A DNA stretch of 23,234 bases from positions 1 to 23,234 of IMG/VR virus record IMGVR_UViG_3300020074_002410; one strand, written 5' to 3'. Of the stretch, positions 1 to 6,913 are shown piece by piece. Under the pieces are notes generated by a model. That model did no database searches. It saw nothing but the letters and a program-made list of their open reading frames with translations, and was not told the DNA's origin. The DNA comes from a virus. The position numbers were made by a program, and so were the translations under genes. The first letter of the stretch is position 1, and every line of letters starts with the position of its first letter.

Positions 1-1
1 T

Positions 2-259
2 CTACCCCGCCCTCGGCCTCGCCGGGAAGCCGGCGAGGTCTGCGAGCAGATCAAGAAGTCCATCCGGGACGACCGAGGGATTATCACGCCCGAGAGGAAG
101 TTGGCACTCACCAAAGAGCTGGGGGATGTCCTCTGGTACCTGGCGGCTCTGGCCACGGAGCTGAACCTTTCCCTCGAGCACATCGCCCGGCAGAACCTGG
201 ACAAGCTCTGCTCCCGGCAGGAGCGCGGCGTGCTCCATGGATCGGGGGACGACCGCTGA
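2..259 (+). CDS. mazG: MazG-like nucleotide pyrophosphohydrolase, C-terminal part, apparent frameshift
   Basis: MazG-type enzymes hydrolyse nucleoside triphosphates to monophosphate and pyrophosphate; phage copies are thought to adjust host nucleotide or (p)ppGpp pools. The gene enters from the left edge, so the N-terminus is missing. The visible part carries the family hallmarks: EAGEVCEQIKK, then KELGDVLWYLAALATEL with its acidic metal-binding residues, and a C-terminal RQERGVLHGSGD. The upstream half of the motif (YPALGLAG) is readable only in another frame, at bases 3-26, and the rest in the frame used from base 26. One extra G in the run at 24-26 would restore YPALGLAGEAGEV. Either the gene is broken here or one base was lost in sequencing. 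The stop TGA overlaps the next start (TGATG). The family call is firm; functionality is uncertain. Confidence 0.85.
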   Translation, partial: LPRPRPRREAGEVCEQIKKSIRDDRGIITPERKLALTKELGDVLWYLAALATELNLSLEHIARQNLDKLCSRQERGVLHGSGDDR

Positions 260-624
260 TGTTCCACGTGCTGCTCGTTCAACCTCGAGGCCACGCGGGC
301 GTCTTCCTGGTCACGAACGACGACGGTCAGGTCGAGACCGCCCGCAGTCGCGCGGAGCATGTCGAGCCGTTCCTGCGAGTCTTCGACGACAAGATTCGCC
401 GTGGTCAGGAGGCTGCTGTCGCCATCTTCCTCGTGCAGTGCGATGTCCGCGTGGCACGGTTCCGGTCGGAGGTCGCCTTGCGGGCCGCCGTTCCCAGGCG
501 CTACCAGCGTTACCATCTCGTCGCAGGCAACTGGTGGGCGAGCGCCATCCGGCTGCGCAGGGGAAAGCACCTGGAGTGGGAGAAGGCCTGGCCGCTCGCG
601 CAGGTACTGGAGGACTTGGTGTGA
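259..624 (+). CDS. Unrecognised 121-residue protein in the mazG-radical SAM cassette
   Basis: I do not recognise this protein. It begins at the ATG that overlaps the mazG stop and ends with a TGA that overlaps the GTG start of the radical SAM gene, so it is locked between them and probably co-translated. Residues 1-20 (MFHVLLVQPRGHAGVFLVTN) and a later AVAIFLVQ stretch look like beta strands. The C-terminal third is rich in Arg and Trp, with a WWASAIRLRRGKHLEWEKAW patch. There is no signal peptide, membrane segment or cysteine cluster. The small size and mixed alpha/beta pattern suggest a compact soluble domain. Its tight coupling suggests a role with the radical SAM enzyme, for example as partner or substrate-handling protein, but that is inference only. 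Confidence 0.6.
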   Translation: MFHVLLVQPRGHAGVFLVTNDDGQVETARSRAEHVEPFLRVFDDKIRRGQEAAVAIFLVQCDVRVARFRSEVALRAAVPRRYQRYHLVAGNWWASAIRLRRGKHLEWEKAWPLAQVLEDLV

Positions 625-1298
625 TCGTCCGCATCACCTCCCGCTGCAACATGCGCTGCCTGCACTGTGCCTACTCCTGCACGGCCAAGGGAGAGGACAT
701 GTCCCTTGCCACGTTCCGGCGCGTCGTCGATGTAGCGGTCGCTGCGAACGACGACATCACGATCAGCGGAGGCGAGCCGACGCTCCATCCCCGGCTGCTC
801 CGGTTCCTCTGGGAGATCGAGCCACGCCGCAGGGACGAGATGTGCGTTAGCCTGCTCACGAACGGGACCTGCGGGGAAGCCCTGTGGAAGCGCCTGCTCC
901 GGGAGTCGCACTGGATCGACATCGGCGTCTCCACGGACCTGTTTCACAACCCGCGACGGCTCCGGCCCTGGGTCCGTGAGTGGCTTGCGGACAAGCTGTG
1001 CCTCGACACGTCCATGATCGTCCAGCGACAGGGTCGAGGAGAGAACATGCGGAAGCTCCGGGCCTTCGCAAGACGGCATGGCCGCAGGCTGGTGTTCACG
1101 CCCCCGCACTCTCTTGGTCAGATCACCGTGGACCCAGACGGGGTCGTCTGGAGCGAGGAACATGGAGGGCATCTCGCCGGAGACCCACTCTCCTGGGAGC
1201 GCTTCGCACAGGCCTACCGAGCCGTGGAGCAGACGTACCACGCGGAAGAGATCGCAGACAGGATCTCGCAGGCTCCTTCCCTCTCTCCAGCTCCCTGA
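621..1298 (+). CDS. Radical SAM protein with four-cysteine N-terminal cluster
   Basis: This is a 225-residue radical SAM enzyme, expected to cleave S-adenosylmethionine with a [4Fe-4S] cluster and start a radical reaction; the substrate is unknown. Cys9, Cys13 and Cys16 form the CX3CX2C cluster motif (SRCNMRCLHCAYSC), and Cys20 is an additional nearby cysteine. GGEP at residues 50-53 is the SAM-binding glycine motif (ISGGEPTLHP), and VSTDLFH near 103-109 matches a core strand motif of the fold. The C-terminus has no cysteine-rich SPASM or auxiliary-cluster domain. The start is the GTG at 621, preceded by GGAGG 7 nt upstream and overlapping the previous stop by 4 nt; an ATG at 237 in the same frame would add sequence that overlaps the neighbouring gene. 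It could be a small base- or peptide-modifying enzyme. A QueE-type role is possible, but the motif context does not look like QueE. Confidence 0.88.
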   Translation: MIVRITSRCNMRCLHCAYSCTAKGEDMSLATFRRVVDVAVAANDDITISGGEPTLHPRLLRFLWEIEPRRRDEMCVSLLTNGTCGEALWKRLLRESHWIDIGVSTDLFHNPRRLRPWVREWLADKLCLDTSMIVQRQGRGENMRKLRAFARRHGRRLVFTPPHSLGQITVDPDGVVWSEEHGGHLAGDPLSWERFAQAYRAVEQTYHAEEIADRISQAPSLSPAP

Positions 1299-1661
1299 TC
1301 CCACTGACCTGATCCCCAGAAAACCGACAGCCCCGCCTTCGCCGGGCGGGGCTGCCAGTGTTCCATGCACGAGATCAAGTAACAGGCTTCCCTTCGGCGG
1401 CAGGCTCCTATGCTCGGGTTGGGGTTCGCACCGTGAACCCTTCCAGGCTGACCGGGAACTTCGGGAAGATCAAGGGTGTGAATCCACGCAGGATGTCCCA
1501 CCTCTGCCCCCCCTATCCCCTCTCCTCCTCCCCCCCAACCCGGCATCCAGGCTACAGGAGATTTCTATTCTTGTCAACGGGAGAGTGCAATGGACCTTGG
1601 AAGTGCCCGAAGGGAGACGGAAATGGGGAGCAGGAAAGGGAGCAGGAACGAGAGGACGACC
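1299..1661. other. Convergent intergenic region with C-rich/G-quadruplex-prone tract
   Basis: This 363-bp stretch lies between the ends of the radical SAM gene and the receptor-binding-protein gene and shows no credible gene. It holds the hairpin at 1328-1354 and, at 1507-1541, four C-runs of 7, 4, 7 and 3. On the minus strand these are G-runs separated by loops of 2, 9 and 3 nt, a G-quadruplex-compatible arrangement within the 3' untranslated part of the tail transcript. Bases 1600-1661 are purine-rich on the plus strand, with a short repeated GGGAGCAGGAA-like word. No tRNA or promoter is seen. Confidence 0.6.
1328..1354 (-). terminator. GC-rich hairpin terminator in the convergent gap
   Basis: A perfect 10-bp stem (CAGCCCCGCC with GGCGGGGCTG) encloses a 7-nt loop. 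Read on the minus strand it is followed by TCGGTTTTC, a short U-rich tail, so it best serves the leftward tail transcript, about 300 nt after the last tail stop codon. On the plus strand it lies 29 nt after the radical SAM stop but lacks a U-tract, so termination in that direction would be weaker or Rho-assisted. Its place between two converging transcripts suggests a bidirectional insulator. Confidence 0.7.
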
Positions 1662-3494
1662 TTAGACAGCGTCGGCGTTGAGCTGCGCCTCGCCGACGAT
1701 GACCTGGTCGATGTAGATGTTCTTCTGCGCTCCAGCGCCGGCGCTGTTGTTGATCTCGATGAGGAACACGAAGCCGGCCGGGTCGAAGGCATCGGGTGCG
1801 ATGTTCAGGTCCACCCAGGAGCCCGTCCCGAACTGAGATTGGATCTGGAAGGAGGCGGCGCCGTCGCCGGTGATGGTGCCACGAACGGTGTACCAGCGGT
1901 TCGCGACGAGGTCAGGGGCAGCGAGGACATCGAAGTCCGTGGTAGCGCCGATACCCGCGATGACTCCTCGGATCTTGGCATCCACGGAGGAATCGAAGCT
2001 CACGTAGGCTCCGGAGGTCGCGCCCGTGTTCTTCAGTCCCATGCCGAACCGGACATCCGTGATCGAGGACACGCGGAACCGGACGGAGAAGGCGACGAAG
2101 GGAACCTGGCTCGGATCGAAGAAGGCCGAGTACAGGCTCAGGCCCGGGTCATAGCCCAGGATGAGCTGGACGTGGTCGTTGAGCAGACCGGCCGTGGCCA
2201 GCCGTGCGATGCCTCCCATGTAGGGAGTCCCCGGCCCGACGGCGGGGCCCATGATCTGGAGGACTCCCGTGCCCACGACGTGCCGCTTTCCCCACTTGTC
2301 TCCGCCGTCCCAGGCGCCTCCGCCCGCCGGGGTGTTCGTGTACAGGAAGGGCTCGACGAGCATGTTGGGGAGGGAGAGCTGCCCGTACTTCCGCCCGATC
2401 ATGAACTGGCTGACCGAGGCCGCCAGCAAGTTCTTGATGTCGATGAGTGCTTTCGTGGCATTCAGGTTGGCCGGGTCCATGATCCAGCCGCTGAAACCTG
2501 CCACGGGCTGGATGGTGTCTCCCCCTCGGGCAGCTTTCTCGTTCACGGCGTCCAGCAGGGCCAGGAGTGCGGCCGAGAGATCCCCTGCCGAGAGCGCCTT
2601 GGGCGTGAAAGCTTGGTAGACCGCGCCGGCCCCTGCCATGGCCGGTGATCCGATCAGGCTGGTCGCCGGGGGCCGTGTCCCGGCCGTGTCCCGCTGGAGA
2701 TCCTCGAGGATCTGCGCGAGGACCCCACGCGCCGTGCCGCGCCGGAGGGAAATCCCCTCGGCGTCGAACCTGGGGTACTTCGTGGGATCCTCGTCGGCGG
2801 CGAACCAGTCGGACCTGCGGCCGGTGAGGTTGGCGTAGGTCCCGCCGAGGTCGTCCCAGTCCTTGTAGGTGGTGCAGATCCCACCGGCCACGGCTTCCAT
2901 GGTGCCCGCGTTGTTCGTGAGCACGACATCGGCGAGCAGTACCTTCCCGTTGGCCGTGGCCGCGCGGGAAGGAGTCACTCCCGGAGGGTGCGCGAAGGAG
3001 GTGGAAATCTCCAGGGAGAACTTGAAGCTCTCGTCGATCTGGAAGTAGACCGTCGAGCTGCCGGCGTCCACGCGAGGATCCGACAGGAGCTCGTCGTACA
3101 CCGCGAACAGGGACAGGATGATCCGCTGGCCGGCAGGGCACGAGGACGTGATCAGGGCACCGTCCCCCGTGGCGTCCGAGGAATCCCCGACGGTCGTGAC
3201 CCCAGCGTTCGTCACCTTCACCGTCGAGGCGGGGATCTCGATGCACCTCCCCTGGTCATCCGTGGCCTCCCCGATCGAAACGCCCAGCAGCTTGTTCACG
3301 GCATCCCAGGTCACCGTGAGCCCGTAGGTGATCCCCCCGAACTCCGCCGGGCCAGGCACCATCGTCGAGCTCTGCTGGGCCAGCCCCATGCCGGTCTTCA
3401 GGTTGTACTCGGTCGCCTCGATCCCGTCCTCGAGCGCGTCCAGGTCCGCCTCGCCGACGAGTTGACCGAGGTACCAATTGTAACGGGTCCGCAT
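1662..3494 (-). CDS. Probable tail fibre / receptor-binding protein with lectin-like C-terminus
   Basis: This is a 610-residue structural protein at the distal end of the tail operon, where receptor-binding proteins usually sit. The N-terminus (MRTRYNWYLGQLVGEADLDALE) resembles the baseplate-attachment start of phage fibre proteins that begin with a short aromatic segment followed by a helix. Residues about 50-230 are beta-rich, the middle is Gly/Ala-rich with helical stretches, and the last ~185 residues look like a LamG or concanavalin-type jelly roll (VPFVAFSVRFRVSS, then RWYTVRGTITGDGAASFQI, then NIYIDQVIVGE). The role proposed is binding of a host surface sugar or protein. It follows the gpI-like gene by 21 nt. 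Start ATG with GTGAG 6 nt upstream. The receptor-binding role is inferred from position and fold pattern. Confidence 0.7.
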   Translation of the reverse strand: MRTRYNWYLGQLVGEADLDALEDGIEATEYNLKTGMGLAQQSSTMVPGPAEFGGITYGLTVTWDAVNKLLGVSIGEATDDQGRCIEIPASTVKVTNAGVTTVGDSSDATGDGALITSSCPAGQRIILSLFAVYDELLSDPRVDAGSSTVYFQIDESFKFSLEISTSFAHPPGVTPSRAATANGKVLLADVVLTNNAGTMEAVAGGICTTYKDWDDLGGTYANLTGRRSDWFAADEDPTKYPRFDAEGISLRRGTARGVLAQILEDLQRDTAGTRPPATSLIGSPAMAGAGAVYQAFTPKALSAGDLSAALLALLDAVNEKAARGGDTIQPVAGFSGWIMDPANLNATKALIDIKNLLAASVSQFMIGRKYGQLSLPNMLVEPFLYTNTPAGGGAWDGGDKWGKRHVVGTGVLQIMGPAVGPGTPYMGGIARLATAGLLNDHVQLILGYDPGLSLYSAFFDPSQVPFVAFSVRFRVSSITDVRFGMGLKNTGATSGAYVSFDSSVDAKIRGVIAGIGATTDFDVLAAPDLVANRWYTVRGTITGDGAASFQIQSQFGTGSWVDLNIAPDAFDPAGFVFLIEINNSAGAGAQKNIYIDQVIVGEAQLNADAV

Positions 3495-3515
3495 GATTTA
3501 CTCACTTTCCCAGAT

Positions 3516-5294
3516 TTAACTGAGAATGGTTCCCTCTCCCAGCAGGCTCACTCCCAGGATCCAGTACACGGGGATCACCGGGGCGCCCGGTACGAGCATA
3601 GAAGGTTCTACTAGGCGAAGTAGGTGCATATTCATTGGGTCGGCCCACTCGGCGATCTGCCGGATGATGTTCCGCTGATTCACTGTCAGGTCGATGGGCG
3701 AAACGATCTCGTAGCAGTTCCTGTGGAATGCCGTCGAGGGGCCGAGCACCGTGGTGTAGCCCAGGACGGACCAGGTGGGATTGTTCAGGGTCCACTGCGA
3801 GGAGGTGACGTAGACGCGGATCTCCACGTGGATGCCGAGCACCGTGAAGATCATCTCCTTGATCGCAGAGGCCAGGCCCACCTTCTTGTACAGCTTGGGC
3901 AGCGCCAGGGGCAGCTTCCGCAGCGTGCGCTGGTCGTCGAGGGAGAACCGGAAGGGATTCCCCGACGTGTAGACCCAGTGCTGGAGCCAGTCCTCGGGGC
4001 ACCGATGGGGCTCCAGCAAGTTCTCGATCACCTGGTTGTGCCAGAGCAGGCAGTTCAGGGCGTCCTGGAGCACGACGCAGATCCGGCGGAGCTCGCCGGA
4101 GTGCTCCATGTCCCACTGGGGATCCCGTGGCGCGATGATCCCCGAGGACCAGAAGCCCAGCCGACTGCCAGGGATTCCCCACGAGGGACTCGTGAAGTCC
4201 AGGGCGTCGTCGGCCATGGCGTTTCCCCAGGCGTCCTCCACCTTGACTCCATCCAGGGTGTACTTCCGTCCGAAGGAGATCAGGTCGTGCACCTCCAGGT
4301 ACACGTACTGCCGGGGATCGGCACCGGAAGGGAGCTCGACTGCGGGAACGGTGCGAACCTCCACGATGACGGGCTCGTAGGCGCACTGGATGCGCAGGGG
4401 GTCCAGGTTGGTCTTTCCGATCTGCTCCTGGTCCAGACGCGCCCGGATCCGGAAGGACGAGATTCCTACCCGGAGGTTCCGCCGCCGGAACAGCTTCCCG
4501 TCGTCGGTGAGGTCCCGCCCGTCGTCCGGGGTCATCTCGCCCCTGTCCCCGGTGGTGTCCAGCGTGAGGATCTTCGTTGAGGGAGACACCCCCGTGATCT
4601 TCCGGTACCCGTTGTTCCAGGGATAGCAGGACCCGGCGAGGCCCAGCCAGCACCCGATCCAGGAGCTGGACAGCGTGAGCCCCGAGACCAGGACCTGGTT
4701 CGCCGACAGGACCTCCACGCCGCCCAGGGCGTGCTGGTAGAACAGAGAGCCCCCAGGGGAAGCCGACTGGGAAACCACCTCGTCGAACTTGACCCGGGCC
4801 AGGGTGGGCTCGATCCAGAAGATTTCCTCCAGCTCGGGCGCGGTGATGTCCTCGATCGTGAACCGGTAGCTGACCTGGATGGGGTTCTCGGCGCCCCCGC
4901 CGACGACCTCGAAGGACACGTCCACGATGATCGTGTCCAGCGACGTGAAGGGGATGGGGGGCACGATCTCCAGGGCCAGCTCGTCGTTGACCCCGGACAG
5001 AGGGGAAGCTCGCAGGACGGCCGTGCCGGTGAACGGCCCCTGGAACCCGCCGGCCGCCAGGTCGTAGGCCAGGATCCGCAACCCATCGGATAGCCTGGTG
5101 AGCCAGACCTGGCAGACGTTGGAGAGCGCCCCGATGAAGGAGACCACCGTGAGCTTCACGGGGATGGACACGGACACGTCCGTCTCGCCCTCGGCCGGGA
5201 TGGTGTTGATCACCGCCCCGGACGGGACCGGCGTGACGTACCGGAGCCCATCGACGTAGAGGGCTCCCAGACGTGCCCGGATCTCGTTACTCAC
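3516..5294 (-). CDS. gpI-like baseplate wedge protein with N-terminal Ig-like extension
   Basis: This 592-residue protein matches the P2 gpI (Tail_P2_I) family in its C-terminal part. Around residues 405-500 it has a helical block (VVLQDALNCLLWHNQVIENLLEP, then CPEDWLQHWVY, then RRKLPLALPKLYKKVGLASAIKEM-like helices) of the sort that links baseplate wedge to fibres. The first ~390 residues are unusual for gpI. Residues 27-52 (NTIPAEGETDVSVSIPVKLTV) look like a Big_5 Ig-like strand set, a second beta unit starts near 152, and residues 215-250 hold a P-x-NNG beta module. The start is GTG at 5294, with AGGGAG 9 nt upstream. Likely function: wedge tip and fibre anchor. The family call for the C-terminal part is fairly good; the role of the N-terminal domains is inference. 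Confidence 0.7.
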   Translation of the reverse strand: MSNEIRARLGALYVDGLRYVTPVPSGAVINTIPAEGETDVSVSIPVKLTVVSFIGALSNVCQVWLTRLSDGLRILAYDLAAGGFQGPFTGTAVLRASPLSGVNDELALEIVPPIPFTSLDTIIVDVSFEVVGGGAENPIQVSYRFTIEDITAPELEEIFWIEPTLARVKFDEVVSQSASPGGSLFYQHALGGVEVLSANQVLVSGLTLSSSWIGCWLGLAGSCYPWNNGYRKITGVSPSTKILTLDTTGDRGEMTPDDGRDLTDDGKLFRRRNLRVGISSFRIRARLDQEQIGKTNLDPLRIQCAYEPVIVEVRTVPAVELPSGADPRQYVYLEVHDLISFGRKYTLDGVKVEDAWGNAMADDALDFTSPSWGIPGSRLGFWSSGIIAPRDPQWDMEHSGELRRICVVLQDALNCLLWHNQVIENLLEPHRCPEDWLQHWVYTSGNPFRFSLDDQRTLRKLPLALPKLYKKVGLASAIKEMIFTVLGIHVEIRVYVTSSQWTLNNPTWSVLGYTTVLGPSTAFHRNCYEIVSPIDLTVNQRNIIRQIAEWADPMNMHLLRLVEPSMLVPGAPVIPVYWILGVSLLGEGTILS

Positions 5295-5313
5295 GAGAGC
5301 TTGCTCCCTGAAC

Positions 5314-6141
5314 TCACGAGAGCACCTCCAGCTTCATCTCGAACTTCACCTCGATCGAACCTCCCCCCAGCTTGGACAGGTTCATGGCCAGGTTTCCCCG
5401 GAAGGCCGTGTGCCCGGGCGTCTCCGAGTGGGACAGGTACTCGACCCAGCCCCCGCCCACGTCGAAGTACACCCGCGCGGTCCATCGCAGACCGTGGACG
5501 CGGAGGGTAACCCCGGGGTCGTTCAGGGACTCGGTCAACGCGGAGTCGATCCCGATCCGGTCTCCCCCCGTGACGACCCCGTGGTCCATGGGCACGGAAC
5601 AGATCCGCTTCACCCCGTTGTTCCCTGGCACCACGGCCCCGGACACGGTCACGAGCTGCTCCCAGTCCGCCGAGGTGAAGACCGACAGGGGAACCCCGTG
5701 CACCAGGATCCCCTTGCTCCCGTCCGTGGAACCGTCGATGAACCTCGCCGTGCCCGCCGGCCAGCTCGCCGAGGGACGAGAGATCAAGCCCCCGTTCAGG
5801 AAGGAAACCTCCCCCCCGGAAACGATGTTCCTGGACACGGGAAGGGCGGGATGCCGCATGTGCCAGCAGAAGGACAGGAGCCGGGGGTTCCCCGTGGGCG
5901 TGAACGCCTGCTCGACGGACAGGGAGTCCCCGGGCTGGAACCGGTACTCCGGCATGGGCTCCTCGTCGGTGCCCAGGCAGAACACGTGCTCGTCGGCGGA
6001 GTAGTAGTAATAGGAGGGGATCGTGTACCAGTAGGGGTAGTAGTAATACCCGCCGGCGCCGCAGGGATTGGAGTTCAGAGGCTGGATCCGTCCCTCCAGG
6101 GTCCCTGGGAATTTCCAGACCGGCTTTGCCAGCGCTCCCAC
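5314..6141 (-). CDS. Beta-rich tail-associated protein with Tyr-rich N-terminus
   Basis: This 275-residue protein is not firmly recognised. A striking low-complexity aromatic patch lies at residues 32-49 (GYYYYPYWYTIPSYYYYS). The remainder reads as beta sandwich, with a P-G-NNG-x-KRI motif also found in the neighbouring gpI-like protein and a C-terminus of alternating strands (SIEVKFEMKLEVLS). The start is GTG at 6141, with a near-perfect AGGAGG 7 nt upstream; a TTG at 6145 in another frame opens an Arg-rich overlapping frame that looks spurious. It lies between the lectin-like protein and the gpI-like protein, so it is probably a baseplate-periphery or fibre component. The aromatic patch may be a sugar-binding or packing surface. 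Confidence 0.65.
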   Translation of the reverse strand: MGALAKPVWKFPGTLEGRIQPLNSNPCGAGGYYYYPYWYTIPSYYYYSADEHVFCLGTDEEPMPEYRFQPGDSLSVEQAFTPTGNPRLLSFCWHMRHPALPVSRNIVSGGEVSFLNGGLISRPSASWPAGTARFIDGSTDGSKGILVHGVPLSVFTSADWEQLVTVSGAVVPGNNGVKRICSVPMDHGVVTGGDRIGIDSALTESLNDPGVTLRVHGLRWTARVYFDVGGGWVEYLSHSETPGHTAFRGNLAMNLSKLGGGSIEVKFEMKLEVLS

Positions 6142-6162
6142 TCAAGGGCCTCCTGTCACGCG

Positions 6163-6885
6163 CTAGGGACTGATCTGCCGGAGCGGCTCGATCTGATCGA
6201 ACAGGGACACGGCCCCGGACGCGCTCTCGGTGTAGTGCCCGTACACGAGGTAGAACCCCTGGAGATAGGGCGACGTCCCCGAGAGGATCCCGATCGCGTC
6301 ATCGGTGTAGTCGGCCATCCCCGCCACGGCCGACCACACGGGCGCGGCGATGGTCCCCGTGTTCAGCTTCGTGGACAGGACCACCTCCCCATGCGGGTTC
6401 ACCAGGACGTCCAGCCGCAGGTGGAACCACCCGGAAGTCCCGTCCCCGTAGTTGGTGTACCCCTGCGTGGACTGCCGCAGGACCCCCGCGTCTCCGGCGG
6501 AGAGCCCTCCAGTGAGCAGGCCCTTCTTCAGGATGATCCGGTAGCTGACGTCGTCGGATAGGGAGAGGAAGTAGCCGTAGCTCGACGACACGTCCACGCC
6601 GACCAGGAACCCGAAGAACGGGGCGTAGACCGAGGTGAGCGACGAGGCCGTGTACTTCTTCATCACGGCGGACATCCGGCCGCACTTCTTCGTGCCGGTG
6701 ATCGGCGCGGTCCCGGCGATGTTGCAGACCTTGCCCGCCACACCCGTCGAGGTGTCCAGGGACTTGAACCCGTAGACGAAGCTGCCTCCCCCGGTGGGGG
6801 GCGTGAGCGCGTTGGTCACCCCCCGGTTCACCTTGCTGGTGTCCAGGGCCGGGCTCGCCAGGTCGTTCCAGTTCGCTTGCGACAT
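6163..6885 (-). CDS. Lectin-like beta-sandwich tail protein
   Basis: This 240-residue protein has an N-terminus, MSQANWNDLASPALDTSKVNRG, that looks like a short attachment segment. The rest reads as a concanavalin/laminin-G-type jelly roll: SFVYGFKSLD, then a central APFFGFLVGVDVSSSYGYFLSLSD, then GWFHLRLDVLVNPHGEVVLSTKL and GFYLVYGHYTES. Such folds in tail proteins usually bind carbohydrate or decorate fibres. Start ATG at 6885, with GGGAG about 8 nt upstream, 28 nt after the repeat-protein gene. It has no membrane segment or signal peptide. The family assignment rests on the strand pattern only. Confidence 0.6.
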   Translation of the reverse strand: MSQANWNDLASPALDTSKVNRGVTNALTPPTGGGSFVYGFKSLDTSTGVAGKVCNIAGTAPITGTKKCGRMSAVMKKYTASSLTSVYAPFFGFLVGVDVSSSYGYFLSLSDDVSYRIILKKGLLTGGLSAGDAGVLRQSTQGYTNYGDGTSGWFHLRLDVLVNPHGEVVLSTKLNTGTIAAPVWSAVAGMADYTDDAIGILSGTSPYLQGFYLVYGHYTESASGAVSLFDQIEPLRQISP

Positions 6886-6913
6886 CGTCGATCTCCCGTA
6901 CCTGCAGGCTCCC

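Noticed and set aside
237-620. Upstream ATG at 237 as start of the radical SAM gene
   Set aside because: The added sequence is Arg-rich and overlaps the whole 121-residue gene; the GTG at 621 has GGAGG at the right distance.
5291-6145. Alternative minus-strand frame starting TTG at 6145
   Set aside because: It is a low-complexity Arg/Leu/Gly shadow of the GTG-started frame at 6141, which has a near-perfect AGGAGG site.
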